DNA of 64,000 bases from Petrolisthes cinctipes (Eukaryota > Arthropoda > Malacostraca > Decapoda > Porcellanidae). The notes under the pieces were generated by a model. The model was not told the DNA's origin and did no database searches. It saw nothing but the letters and a program-made list of their open reading frames with translations. Where the stretch lies: positions 20,001 through 84,000 of the forward strand of contig JAWQEG010004729.1 of assembly GCA_033782935.1 (NCBI GenBank), given 5' to 3'. Positions 49,400 to 62,050 of the stretch are shown piece after piece (position 1 is the first letter of the stretch; every line of letters begins with the position of its first letter). The position numbers and the translations under genes were made by a program.

Positions 49400-49554
49400 T
49401 TAAGGGACCCTGAGGTGTAGTCAGAAAATTGGAGTAATACGAGTCCTTCAAATTTTGCCACGAAACACCACCTATATGGAAGGAGCTTGTATCGTGGATT
49501 GGTAAGGATGAATCAGAAGCCTCCAGTTATCATACACGATTACAGAGTCCTTAA
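49400..49554. mobile_element. TTAA MITE, subfamily C
   Basis: Left end TTAAGGGACCCTGAGGTGTA, GCCACGAAACACCACCTATA then GAAGGAGCTTGTATCGTG, right end GATTACAGAGTCCTTAA. Confidence 0.85.
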
Positions 49555-50179
49555 ATAGACAATTCAGATATTAACGAGAAATATTAAACGAGAAGGAAAC
49601 TATTACAGAAACTACAGAGAGAAGAATCATTACAACTGTAGGACACTATTTGAACAACTACTAGGGATTAATTACACTTGTGAGACGCTATCTGAAAAAA
49701 CAATAAGATACAATCCACATATATTTCAGAAAGGCGTATTTAATTACATTCATCTTAGAACAAGACTTTTATTTTTATTTTTATTTTTATTTTTTTGTAG
49801 GTTTCTCTCTTACGACTTTCAGAAACAATTAAGGAATGATTATTATACGTGAGGGAGATTCCTCTTTAAAAAAAAAAAACTTTAATGACTGACAAAAAAC
49901 AAAACGAAAAAAAAAATACAAAGAAAAAATATGGGCCAAGGACAAGGGCTGAATCACAGAACTCGACTCAGTTTTTTTTTTTTTTTTTTTTTTTTTTTTG
50001 AAGATATGGGACCAACTTTGTGAGAGGGGTGGGCGGCCAGCTGAAACTCTGTGATCAATCTCCCGGACCACTAATATGGGCAGCCATCTGTTCAGGTCCT
50101 ACAGTGTCACCGCCCAGAGTAAGGCCGAGGGAGAAGGCAGTGGTGGGAGGGAAAATAATGTCAGGGGAACAGGGAGAGT

Positions 50180-50440
50180 GGTGGTATTGGTGGTGGTGGT
50201 GGTGGTGGTTGTGCTAGATGATGTGGAAGGAGGGGTGATGTTGGTAGAAATGGTCTTATTGTTGTTGTTGTTTGCTGTTGTTGTTGTTGTTGGTGATGGT
50301 GTTGGTAGTGGAGATGGTGTTGTTGTTGTTGTTGTTGTTGTTGGTGTTGGTGTTGGTGTTGGTGTTGGTGTTGGTGTTGGTGGTGGTGGTGGTGGTGGTG
50401 GTGGTGGTGTTGGTGTTGGTGGTGGTGGTGGTGGTGATGC
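50180..50440. repeat. (GGT/GTT)n tract
   Basis: Mixed GGT and GTT triplets, including a GGTGTT hexamer sub-array near 50340-50382. Open in several frames only because stop codons cannot occur. Confidence 0.93.
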
Positions 50441-50921
50441 AATTCGAGGAGTAATGTGTGTATTAGGTGTGATGCAGAATGTGTGTCATGTAAAGTATCA
50501 ATTTTCCTGTATGTTAATATTCAATGTCATAATAACACCTGTAGAAGAAGATATGGAACGTCATACTCATTGCAAGTAAAGTATTTTGCCTTTACCATAC
50601 GGAAAACCATTTATGGGTAACATCACCATACTAAAGGGTTGAATATTTTAAAGTATTTCTCTGGTCACATTATACCCACCCCCAATGTATTCAAGGTACA
50701 AACATACACCGAAAGAAAACATACTGTAGTCTGAACACACAGAATATTAAAACAAAGATAGCTTTTCTGAATTAAGCCTAAGACTGACCTTTCTCCCGGC
50801 CAGTAGCTAATTGGCTGGAGGGCCACCTATTGCCTTGGGGTCGTAATCCACATAAAGTTGTAGGAATCATCAGACAGGGATCTAATCGTCCTTTATATTA
50901 TCGTTATCGTTGTTGGTGTCG

Positions 50922-51096
<175 letters not shown>

Positions 51097-51420
51097 GCGT
51101 TTTAGTCTCTCGAATTTTAAAACAGATAAAAAATAGTAGTCGAAATCATCACGAGAATAAGTTAATATATCCAATCACTTCACAGTTCAATAAAAGCGCC
51201 ACCAAATTTATCACATCGAGACTGTAAATAAAGCGGCCGCAGTACTCGGTTGGAAGGCCCAGATGAAAAAACTTTGAATCGTCCGTGCTGAAAAGTTTTT
51301 GTAGTGGGCGTCTAATATACTGACGCTTAAAAGTAGGGGAATCAAGTTACTTCTGAAAACCTCTCGGGGGGAAACCGTGATTATTCAGAAGGAGTTTCAT
51401 TATATCATTAGCATTTTTAA

Positions 51421-51604
51421 TTAAAGTTGGAGGTACTACTTACAGTGTTGGTAAATCTGGAGTAAGAGCAACTGATTCCTCCAAACTATTCCAGGCAACA
51501 ACAGGACACCATTATTTTTTGGTTCATCTGGTCCTGTTTCCTAGCATACTTTGGAGGAATCAGGGAACTTCAGTGTAACAAATAAAAGTGTACTCACCCC
51601 TTAA
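51421..51604 (-). mobile_element. TTAA MITE, subfamily B, reverse orientation
   Basis: Begins TTAAAGTTGGAGGTACTACT; GTGTTGGTAAATCTGGAG, AACTGATTCCTCCAAACTAT, GGTCCTGTTTCCTAGCATAC, right end ACTCACCCCTTAA. Confidence 0.88.
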
Positions 51605-51752
51605 GTACGACATAATATTATCAACTCTAGGAAACAACTGAATCACATGTTGCTCCAATCATACTCGGCTTTAATGATACAGTTCCCAGTAGTGACTCTG
51701 GAATACTTTCTATTCTCATGCATCTTCTCCCTTTACTACGGCTTATACTCCT

Positions 51753-51918
51753 TTAAGGGGAGATTTTCTTGATGGAAAATTGAAGGGCTAGCCAATGATC
51801 CAAACTATGAAAAAAACCGACAGATCCTCTATTAGTAACACTGAGGTGAATTGTTTTCTGACATTGTTTGGAGGAATCAATAGCCCTCCAATTTACCTCA
51901 AAGAGAATCCCCCCTTAA
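51753..51918. mobile_element. TTAA MITE, subfamily A, near-intact ends
   Basis: Left end TTAAGGGGAGATTTTCTTGA, right end AAAGAGAATCCCCCCTTAA. Right arm TTGTTTGGAGGAATCAATAG then CCCTCCAATTTACC. Confidence 0.9.
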
Positions 51919-52009
51919 AAGCTTGTAATGTGTCTAGGCATCTCGAACCAAGTTGAACAAAATTATTCCTCATTAATCTAAACCAGCAATTGCAGTTCTT
52001 TTCCCCAAA

Positions 52010-52130
52010 CCAAGGCAGACCGACAGAAATATCCAGCGATAAACTACAAATAGAAAATTCCTTGCCCATTGTGCGTTAGCCCGACAGATAAATCCAGCAA
52101 TAAACTAGAAACAGGAATTTTCCCGTCCTT
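52010..52130. repeat. Degenerate ~60-bp tandem duplication
   Basis: GACAGAAATATCCAGCGATA at 52022 and GACAGATAAATCCAGCAATA at 52083 are followed by similar AAACTA(C/G)AAA sequence. Confidence 0.75.
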
Positions 52131-52515
52131 CACGACGCCAGTTTCCCCTTCTGTAAAAGGTGGCAGACCGACACGGATGTCCAACACTCCAGTCCCCTTA
52201 ACCCTCCTTGGAATTGAACGTCGCCTTATATTACACAACGGTTGGATGAACACAGAACCGGGAAATAAAACCATTCAGTGTGTTAAAACATTCAGTGTGA
52301 ACAATATTTAACCTCAGAGTGGAAGAGATTGCAATGGGTCATTTCCACAGAAGCATCTAAGAAGATTATTGAACCGTAGCACAAGATGAAAAAACAAAAC
52401 AAAGATTCATGAATAAGCATTTTTAACTATCGGTGTTTGACAAGGAAATATCCATAATAAGTATGCCGTAGTGGATGAATGCAATTTGCAATATCTCATT
52501 TATTCATTCATTTGG

Positions 52516-52560
52516 TCAGTCAGTCAGTCAGTCAGTCAGTAAGGACAGTCAGTCAGTCAG
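52516..52560. repeat. (CAGT)n array
   Basis: CAGT units with one AAGGA interruption, continuing degenerately to about 52590. Confidence 0.95.
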
Positions 52561-52961
52561 TCAATCAGCGAGTGAGTCAGTTAGTCAGTACTCAAATATT
52601 TTATCTACATATTTCTTCACATTCCTCTTAAATTTTAGATTCTTCCTCCTTCATGAATATTCGACTAAGGCCGCAGTAGTCATTCTGTCGTGCTCTCTTT
52701 TCTATTGTTTTCTACTGTTTTATTATGAAACTCTACCTTTGTTTGTCGTCTCCCCCAGGTTGCTTCACCTTCCCACGCCAAGCTGACACACATATACGTC
52801 TTTTCTATTACATGTGTGAGTGGGAGTATCAGTCCTCGGGGATTTACCTTTTTTCCAAGCTCTAGACGCCAAAGAGACTGAAGTATGTAGGTCATGCAGC
52901 TGGTACTAAGTAGGTTTCAGGTGGGTGCTACCTAACACCCTCCACACTCCTTATTATCTGG

Positions 52962-53135
52962 GCAACTCTAGTGGAAAGAAATGGAGGGCTACTGATTCTT
53001 TCAACCTGTGCTACAACAATTCAGAATCTGCACTCGTATGCCGAGATGCTAGTCTATTTAATTGTTGCCTAAGGTAGTTTGGGGGATTCAGTAGCCATCT
53101 AATATAGCCACCAATAGGAAAAGCCCCCCCCCCCC
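52962..53135. mobile_element. Degenerate TTAA MITE, subfamily A
   Basis: GGAGGGCTACTGATTCTTTC and TAGTTTGGGGGATTCAGTAG are inverse arms; the right end runs into a C tract instead of CCCCTTAA. Confidence 0.7.
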
Positions 53136-53700
53136 TCTCCACCCCCCAATGAAGTGTATTATATCGAGCCTCGAACTCTAAACTACCTACTATCTGTCTT
53201 GTCTGTCTGTCTGTCTTTTTGTTGTATTGTAGGAGAGAGGCGAAACACACACGACCACTACCAAGCCAACCCACCCTAATTCAGGTCCTCCTCAACACGA
53301 TATAAATTCTATGCCACCATCCCCTTCACTTTCCTTCCCAGTATTTCTTCCCGAATGCCTCTCACGCAGGTCGAGTCAGGTCTCTACTCTTTTATATATT
53401 TTCTCTCACACGACAACTCCTCCCTTTCTTTCTTCCTTCCTTCCTTCCTTCCTTCCTTCCTTCCTTCTTTCAATCCTTCTTTCCTCCTACTGATTCATCC
53501 GTACTTCTTCCTACTATTATTATTATTTCTTTTCTCTACCCACTCACTCACTCACTCACTCACACTCCCTCCCTTCTATGGCTTTGTATCCTGTAGTCGA
53601 CCCCTCAGGAAAAGTATGAGAATCCTGTTACCAATGCATCCAGGGAAAATATTGCAGTGCCCAACAGGGGACGTTTCAAATACAGAATTAAAAACCTCGG

Positions 53701-53845
<145 letters not shown>

Positions 53846-54225
53846 AGATTGAAAGAGAAGGGAGGGGAGTATATAGTGTATAGTGAGACAGAAACAACCA
53901 CTTTTATACCCTTTCCCGTCCTGGTCTACTCTTTTTCATACCTGCATTTTGTATTGTTTTGGGACTTAGTAAACAATGTGATTTTTTTTACACCAGTTTT
54001 CTAACAATGGTGCTGCAATGGATTAATAATAAAGGTTAAAGTTTATCTCGTCAACTTCATTTTCCCTGACTTTTATCCACTTTCGCTCTCTCTCTACTGG
54101 TAACACATTATTAGCCTAAATACCTCTTAGTTACTATAACACATGTTTACATTATTAGTATTACTGCATGCTCATTATACTTTTTGCATCTATTATTAAG
54201 TTTATCTATTATTTCAGTACATCAT

Positions 54226-54230
54226 CTCAC

Positions 54231-54267
<37 letters not shown>

Positions 54268-54348
54268 ATTACTATTATTATTATTACTATTATTATTATT
54301 ATTATTACTTAATTTTTCTATCGTCATTATATCAGTACATTATCACAC

Positions 54349-54382
<34 letters not shown>

Positions 54383-54402
54383 ATTATCATTATTATTATT
54401 AT
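54226..54402. repeat. Two (ATT)n arrays
   Basis: ATT runs at about 54226-54308 and 54348-54402. Each is preceded by a similar TCAGTACAT(T)ATC(A/T)CAC segment, suggesting duplication of array plus flank. Confidence 0.93.
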
Positions 54403-54542
54403 ATTTCATTACATCATCACACTATTACCCATTCCTTGGATTAATTTGTTTCCTCTCATTAAGCAACTTTTGAAAACATGAAGAAGTTAGGTGGGAAGTT
54501 GTGTAGGAGGAAAACCTTAGGTGCCGCCTTCATTATTCACAC

Positions 54543-54703
54543 TTAAAGAACCCTGTGATCGTTGTTGAAAATTGGAGGCTTCCCATTCCACCTGACCATG
54601 CCACGAAACAAGCTCCTTCCATATAAGTTGGTGTTTCGTGGCAATATTTGAAGGACTCACATATCTCCAATATTCTGACTACATCACACACAGGGTCCCT
54701 TAA
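54543..54703. mobile_element. TTAA MITE, subfamily C, near-intact
   Basis: Left end TTAAAGAACCCTGTGATCGT, right end ACACAGGGTCCCTTAA. Arms ACCATGCCACGAAACAAGCT and TGGTGTTTCGTGGCAATATT. Confidence 0.9.
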
Positions 54704-54892
54704 TAGCTCCCTCCTTGCTAGACGAATTTTCTTTTCATCATAAATTAGAGACACATTTTGTAATTTTCTCACGTTAATTGCCTAATCATAATCCACTTTG
54801 CTCATCGGATAAAAACTAAGAGCACGACAAAGAGAAATGTACAAGAATTTCACTTGGAAAAATAGATATTCTGGTGTTGTGTTTACGAGAAC

Positions 54893-55060
54893 AATAAGAA
54901 GATAATTATACCAGATACATTGGAGGACTACTACTGTTTCCTCCAAGATATGCCACGAAACAGATCCCTTGTTATCAACATTGGGGTCGTCTGTTTCCTG
55001 GCATAGTTTGGAGGAATTAACAGCCCTCCACTTTACCAGCACAAGTTATTCTCCACTTAA
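54893..55060. mobile_element. TTAA MITE, subfamily A
   Basis: Arms CTGTTTCCTCCAAGATATGC (then CACGAAACAGATCCC) and CTGTTTCCTGGCATAGTTTG; right end TTCTCCACTTAA; left TTAA eroded. Confidence 0.83.
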
Positions 55061-55193
55061 ATGCCTAATAAGATAACAGGGTTCGCTAATCGAGTAATAT
55101 ACGGGAAATACAAACTTCCAATTAAAGTTATTTGTACAACACCGACGCTCATAACAGTTTTTGGTATTGGTTACACAGATATATGAACCTTAA

Positions 55194-55373
55194 TTAATGG
55201 GGTAGTACGGTGTTGGAAAATCAGGAGCAATTGAATCATCCAAATTATTCCAAGCAACAGGCCACCAATTTTTTTTTTTTTTTTTTTTTTTTTTGGCAAC
55301 CTGATCCTGTTTCCTGGCATACTTTGGAAACATTCAGACACTCCGATGTATCAAAAGTATAACATCCCACTAA
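55194..55373 (-). mobile_element. TTAA MITE, subfamily B, reverse orientation, poly-T in loop
   Basis: Follows TTAATTAA; GGTGTTGGAAAATCAGGAGC, GAATCATCCAAATTATTCC, then a T run of about 26 bases, then CCTGATCCTGTTTCCTGGCA. The right end has lost its TTAA. Confidence 0.83.
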
Positions 55374-56139
55374 AAAGGAGTTGGGCCAAAGTCAGAAGCT
55401 GCCTGGAAGTGGGACAAACAAACATCTGGCTACTGCAATAATTCTTTCCTCCATTTGTGTATATGTTTTATTTTGTAGTTATATGAAGACTTAGTATTAT
55501 CCTGGGTGTCCAAACAAACTCTCCAAAAGATAAAGTGTATACCATAACTTCTTTACTTCTCCCGAGTTCCTGTTGTTTAAGATAAAAGAAACTTCTGGTC
55601 AATTATCTGGGCAGACGGTGATGGTAAAGTACTTTTCAGATCCTATTAGTCTCTACTCTCTCTGCTCTTGTGTCCAGTACCACGCAAGGCAGACTTCCCA
55701 GAAAATAATGGGTTTGCTAAGGATAGGAAGTTGGTCTTGATGCACTGGCAGACAAGAGGAAATTTACTCGTGTGAGTTTGAGAGCTTCACTTTCTCTCAG
55801 GCTTTTGACAGAATACTTGTCTGTGAATGGTGGTGGTGGTGGTGGTGGTGGTGGTGACGTAATAGTGATGGTGGTTGTGGTGGTGATGGTGGTGGGGATG
55901 GTGATGGTGGTGGGGATGGTGGTGGTGGTGGTGATGTAATGGTGATGGTGATGGTTGTGCTTCTAGTGATGGTGGTGGTGGTGGTGGTGGTGGTGATGGT
56001 ATGATTGTGATAGTATTGGGGGTTGTGGTGGTGAAGTGTGAATAGTGGTACACTTTACATTAATGTGTATCATATTAACCAGCATTTCTAAATAACACTA
56101 TATATGTTACACAGTCCAATATACTAAGAGGCCACATCC
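55374..56139. other. No gene seen; (GGT)n tract
   Basis: GGT/GAT repeats run from about 55828 to 56040; the rest is ordinary sequence. Confidence 0.55.
55828..56040. repeat. (GGT/GAT)n tract
   Basis: Mostly GGT with GAT interruptions. The complementary strand reads as poly-His, an artefact. Confidence 0.93.
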
Positions 56140-56285
56140 CCTATGAGCGAATTGCAGGACTATTGATGCCTTCAAACTATACTGGCAAGCATAGTAGTTT
56201 CTATACGAGTAGGGGATCTGTTTTGTAGCACAGACTGATAGAACAAGTAGCCCTCAAATTCACCCACACCAGTTTATTCCCTCAA
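56140..56285. mobile_element. Degenerate TTAA MITE, subfamily A
   Basis: GGACTATTGATGCCTTCAAA and AGTAGCCCTCAAATTCACCC are recognisable arms; ends TATGAGCG and TTCCCTCAACA. Confidence 0.6.
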
Positions 56286-57602
56286 CAGAATATAATACAC
56301 ACACCACACGCCCACACTCTAAATTTAACACCACAAGGGAAACCCACACTAGAGAATAAAGTCAGTAAAAGTAAACACATATGGGAGGTGGAAGGGGGCC
56401 GCTATACATAAAACAGGAGGGGTAGAAGGGAGAGTACCACCAGTTGTCGCGTCGTCGTAGTCTGGAGTACAGTAGATGTATGAAGGCAACGGGTGGAATT
56501 GAAAGACGCCTGGCCGGGGGAAGGAAGGAAGAGAGGGGAAACCATGGGGTATTTTACAGTCACTCGGGCGAATTTCTCGATCCCAAGGAACTCTGAATTG
56601 GTTAGTCTGAGACACACAAGTTAACACTCTATGCCTGTTTATTTCTACCAATATTTCGGATGGTTCATTGGTTCAGCGTCACCAGGTTCGTAAGTTTTAT
56701 TGTGAGTGTGCATTGCTGTACTTTTGTTCCGGCAATCGAGAAAATTCCGTCTTTTGAGGATATTAGATGATGGTATGGGTAAAGCATAGCTGTATTGGCG
56801 ATATTTTAATGTAACGGAAAAATGAGTGATGTAATAAAAATTCAATATAATTATTGTTGTATTTCCGTGACGAATCAGAGTACCAAAATGTTCATTTTAA
56901 AAATTGTACATGCTGCAAGGGAAAAAATATTACTGTATCTACACTATTATATTTTCTGTAATAATCTGACAGCATCTGTCAGCCCTTGTTGTAGCCACCC
57001 GCCATCCACCTGCTCTCCAGCTTTTATGTTTGTATGTGAGAGAGATTTCATTTTATTCTTTCCCTGTTTCACTGACAAACACAATTTTTATTATTCAGCT
57101 CTCCCCCTCGGGCAGGACTGGTGTATATTTAAAAGTCTGAGGAGATCCTTCCGTTCATGAAAAATATTTTCACAAAGTGTTAATACGACAAAACTCATAC
57201 TCAACAGATAGGTTTTCACAACTAAGGCAAGAATTCTCATCATACAAAACAATCCGGGACATGACCCTGTTAGATACTCCTAAGGGTTAATGGGGGTAAG
57301 AAATGTGTAGGTTTTACATATACATATTTGTTATGGCCTTGTGGCTACTGGATCCTTCAATCTGTATCCTCAAACAGTGCACCTTACCTTCACTGGGGTA
57401 ATCTGGTTCTCTGAGTTAGTATGAGTGAACGCATCAGGAAGTTACGTATAAAGGTTATAAAGGAGGAGATACGACTGGATATGTTATATACTAGAGCTGT
57501 AATGGCAGCAGCGAGGGTTTTATTATGACACTGGCTGCACTTTATGGTACTGTGCTCAACATTATATTGGTGAGTAAATTCTGCAATATACAGTACCTAA
57601 GC

Positions 57603-57760
57603 CATAGTGGTGGATAGATAGTGGGTGGTATAGGTTAGTAGTGATAATAGTGGTAATGGTATGGGTGGATGTGGAGGTGGTGGTAGTGGTGGTATCGGTA
57701 GAGGTGGTGGTGTTGGTGGTGAGGGTGGAGGTGATGGTGGTATTGATGGCTGTGGTAGTG
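57603..57760. repeat. Degenerate (GGT)n tract
   Basis: GGT with AGT and GAT variants. Confidence 0.88.
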
Positions 57761-58127
57761 GTAATAATAGTAGCAGTGATGTGTGGGTGATAAAGATGAT
57801 AGTGATAGCGGTAGTGGTAGTGTTCCTGTGTAAGTACTGGTATAGATGGAGATGACGGAGATGGTGGTACTGTCATTTGTAAGTAAAGTTAATGAGTTCA
57901 GCAAACCATCCGAGTGTGTAATGAAGCCACGATCTGTAATACCTAATCCACCATATCCACTCCCTAGCTCACAATGAGAACATCTACTAATCATCTAATA
58001 ATCACCCGGCATCCAATCCACACGTCTGACCAGGGATGCCAGTGAAATCCAAGATGGCATGATTCTTTTAACTTTGAAACAACTATTGAAGAAGACGAAA
58101 AATAATAGTTGGGTGAGTGAGAGCATA

Positions 58128-58266
<139 letters not shown>

Positions 58267-58533
58267 CGAGTTTCTATGTTGATCTATATAATGTATGTTG
58301 TGTATATAATTATGTTCGTTCACCATCTTTGTCACTTGATGTTATTATTATTTTTGAGGATTCCATTCATTCTTGAAGTTGTGTGACCCGTCCAGTAGCA
58401 GTGAGGGGCCTGCCCATACTTCAACCTCGACTCCTTCCTATCGACCGACTTGATTCCCAATTAGCCCCAAACCTTCCAAATCGCGTTAGTGACCGCTGAC
58501 CATCGGCTGCGGGTGTTGGAGGTAGGTGGGGGA

Positions 58534-58578
58534 GTGGTGGTGGTGGTGGTGGTGGTGGTGGTGGTGGTGGTGGTGGTG
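58534..58578. repeat. (GGT)n microsatellite
   Basis: About 15 GGT units. Confidence 0.95.
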
Positions 58579-58604
58579 ATGGTCTGGAGATGCTGGAGGA
58601 AGGG

Positions 58605-58985
58605 AGCTAGGAAAGAAGTAGATAGTGTAGGAGGGAGGGAGAGAATTAGAGAAAGAAGGAGGAAGGGAGGGAAAGAAGTAGAGAGTGTAGGAGGGAGGGA
58701 GAAAAGTAGAGATAGAAGGAGGAAGGGAGGGAAAGAAGTAGAGAGTGTAGGAGGGAGGGAGAAAATTAGAGAAAGAAGGAGAATGGGAGGGAAAGAAGTA
58801 GAGAGTGTAGGAGGGAGGGAGATAAGTAGAGAAAGAAGGAGGAAGGGAAGGAAAGAAGTAGAGAGTGTAGGAGGGAGGGAGAGAGAGAAGTAGAGAGAGA
58901 AGGAGAAAGGGAGGGAAAGAAGTAGATAGTGTAGGAGGGAAGGAGAGAAGTAGAGAGAGAGAAGGAGAAAGGGTGGAAAGGAAGG
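58605..58985. repeat. ~60-bp purine-rich minisatellite
   Basis: About six units of GAAAGAAGTAGAGAGTGTAG plus GAGGGAGGGAGA and AGAGAAAGAAGGAGGAAGGG. The period is exactly 60 bp in the first four units, then slightly longer. The 60-bp period is a multiple of three, which explains the long artefactual frame. Confidence 0.96.
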
Positions 58986-59353
58986 AGGGGGGGAAGGATT
59001 AAAATTCTAATGTTGAAAATAAAAATGCACAGAGGGAATAAATAATGTCATCTGGATCGTCTAGGTAAATCTGTGCCGCCTTTCTTTTACCAGGCGACCG
59101 ACCCTACACGACCCCCTGTCCCCATTTCCCTTCCCCTCATCCGTCCCCCGTTCCACCACCCCTTCCCCTCTCCATCCTGTCAACCCGTCCGCCTCCTCCC
59201 TATCACTTTGCTGTCCACCTCCTCCTCCTCCTCCTCCTCCTCCTCCTCCCGTCTCCCCCTTCCCCCCACCCCACCACCACCATCACCGTCACCAGCTGGG
59301 AAAAGAAAGAAAATCCAATATCCCTGTCACACAATTTCCTTGGACTGTGGATT

Positions 59354-59359
59354 TACACA

Positions 59360-59442
<83 letters not shown>
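59354..59442. repeat. (CA)n microsatellite
   Basis: A CA run with one TA near its left end. Confidence 0.97.
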
Positions 59443-59443
<1 letters not shown>

Positions 59444-60010
59444 ACATGCGTACATCATGAAATGCACATGCTCGTTTCTAGTCTTATAATTCTATAAACA
59501 ACGACTTTTGTACCTTTTAAACAAGGAACTATAAACTACACTAAACTGAATGTGAAGCTGATTATGTAAAGAAGAAAATGAAGACTGAACTAGGACAGAT
59601 AAACTTTATAGTCAAATGGAAGAAAGAGAGAGAAAGGACGGACAGCAAGCAAGAAGGATATAAAAGAAATGGAGGGACATCTGAGGAGAGGAAATGGATC
59701 GCCTGGGGTTGGAAGGGGGCCGAAACTCTTTAAGTATTGCCCAGAAACCAGCAGGCAATACTTCGCTGCTTCAGGGTTTTGTTTGAAGAGAAAGATACGT
59801 TTGATGATAATTTCTTGTAAAAATACTAAACACAGTATTTTTATTTTTTTTCCATAAGTTAATATTGGCTGAGTTCGTCAAGCGAAATAGATAATATAAT
59901 ATTCCTAAACAATTTTGAAGGATATTTACTTGTTTTTTGTGGTTCACTTGTCATACACTGGGGCTTTAGCTATGATATATACGGTTAATGGTACTGATTG
60001 CTGATGTTAA

Positions 60011-60182
60011 TTAAGGGGAGGTTATACAGTTGTTGTTGTGTGATAAATTGGATAGCTACTTATTCCTTCAAAGTATGCCAGGAACACGTCATCATAATAT
60101 TAATAATGCGATATATTTTTCCTTATATAGTATGGAGGAATGATTAACCTTTCAGTTTGCCGTCAAGAAAGTTTCTCCTAAA
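60011..60182. mobile_element. TTAA MITE, subfamily A, degenerate right end
   Basis: Left end TTAAGGGGAGGTTATACAG (preceded by another TTAA), core CTTATTCCTTCAAAGTATGC, right arm ATAGTATGGAGGAATGATTA, right end TTTCTCCTAAA. Confidence 0.8.
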
Positions 60183-60475
60183 TATTCCTCTATTACGCTT
60201 ATATATTTTTCAGTCAAGTGAATGGCATATATCGGTCTTCATTGTATATTCCGTAATGTAAATGTTTCATCGATGAAATACCGTAGTAGCAAAAAAAGGG
60301 AAAATCCACGGATTACGTGATCGAAGAAGGAGATGGAGGGGAGTACTGGGGGACGGTAGAGGAAAAAATATAAGGGTCTCGACGAAACCTTGTTAACTGT
60401 GACAAAAACAAACGAGTAGGATAAATATTTGAGAACCCTTAGGCTATGGCTGATAAAAGTCAAGGAATATATATA

Positions 60476-60606
<131 letters not shown>

Positions 60607-60733
60607 TTTGGTATCAAGGAAATATTCTGACACTTTTATTCTTTCCAAGTAGTGTGAAAATTAAGGAGTGAGTCTCGGATGTCTTCACCTCTCCCCTTCC
60701 CTCCCACAAACTTTCATTATAACCGCGCTGATA

Positions 60734-60774
60734 ATTAAAACTTTTCATTTGCCGCTATAATCAAAAGTTTTAAT
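60734..60774. repeat. 12-bp perfect inverted repeat (stem-loop)
   Basis: ATTAAAACTTTT at 60734-60745 and AAAAGTTTTAAT at 60763-60774, with a 17-base loop. Function unknown. Confidence 0.8.
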
Positions 60775-61449
60775 ATTAAAGAAATTATACGGCTGAGTTA
60801 AGAAACTGTCCACTATAAACTACTCCATTCCTTCTTACACGTATAAATGACTTTGTTCAGTGGATGCACTTGAATCACACACAAGTTCATGATAAGAGAG
60901 CGGAGAGAGACAATATCATTTTGAACAGAATATACAGTGTGCTTCAGGAAACACGTACAATGCACCAGAGAGTGAATAGTAGGCTTCTTCTTCTTCTTCT
61001 TAGTAAGGAATGGTCTGAGAAGATTGGTCATTCAAAAGTACATGAAAGGATCAATATTATCTCTAGGAATCAACGCACTACATGCTGAAAAATGCACAAA
61101 ACAACAAAAACTGTGAGTACACCCGCTCCACTTGCTAACTATTCTGATACCTCCATCCCTCTGCTGTCCCTAACATGGCCTCTTAGTGTTATTGTCTACT
61201 GACCCTCTCTCTACTACATACATACATACATACATACATACATACACACATACAGTACATAAATCACATCAACGTCTTGTAAACACACGCCTCAGGACGG
61301 CCACCTGTTGGACCTCTACCAAAGTTTACTCCCCAGAAAAGTGGTTGTTGGGGAAGCGTCGTGATTATCTGAAAATTATGTCCCAGGCCCCGTCATCCTG
61401 GGCTCTGTAAAGGGGGAGGGAGTGAGTGAGGGTGGCAGCAGTTGGGTAA
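60775..61449. other. No gene seen
   Basis: Short CTT run at about 60985-61000 and CATA repeats at 61211-61246. The frame at 60864-61088 has no recognisable domain. Confidence 0.5.
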
Positions 61450-61600
61450 TCTCTTGTTGGTAGGTTGCATGTAGTCTACGTAGCCCTCCAACAAATGTAA
61501 AACAACAGGTCTCTTATCAGGTCTCTAATCCTGATATAGTTTGGAGGAATCAGTAGCCCTCCTTTCGAATTGAAGAAACACACTGAAGTATATCCCCTTA
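61450..61600. mobile_element. Rearranged TTAA MITE, subfamily A
   Basis: The right arm is clear (CCTGATATAGTTTGGAGGAA then TCAGTAGCCCTCC). The left arm is replaced by GTAGCCCTCCAACAAATGTA, which looks like an inverted second right arm. Right end TATCCCCTTA. Confidence 0.65.
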
Positions 61601-61894
61601 TCCCCCACCCAGTATCCAAAGCAAGTGTGTTATTTCTTAAACGCTCTATTTTTAAAGTATTTCACACAACATTCCGTTTCATATACTACGGTGTTTTCTA
61701 AAGGACTTTTTTTTTTCAGGCTTGGAGTATACAGTCCTTTCACTACGTCACCCCAAGGTTATGATGCCCACACCTCTCCTGCCCCTCAGTAGTAACCTAT
61801 AACATTATATTTTCGGTATCACATTTTTCAGCATGTGATCACGCACATAATTATGCCCTCATCTTCAAACACACACACAGACATTCGCATTCTC

Positions 61895-61896
<2 letters not shown>

Positions 61897-61965
<69 letters not shown>

Positions 61966-61992
61966 AATACACAGATATTCACATTCTCATCT

Positions 61993-62050
<58 letters not shown>

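Larger units (their letters stand above)
51919..52961. other. No gene seen; tandem duplication and CAGT array
   Basis: A roughly 60-bp direct duplication lies at 52010-52130 (ATCCAGC(G/A)ATAAACTA... followed by AATT/AATTTT), and (CAGT)n at 52516-52560. Confidence 0.55.

Noticed and set aside
57335..57440. Possible TTAA MITE (GTGGCTACTGGATCCTTCAA)
   Set aside because: Only a left-arm-like segment is present; the right arm and TTAA ends are not recognisable.
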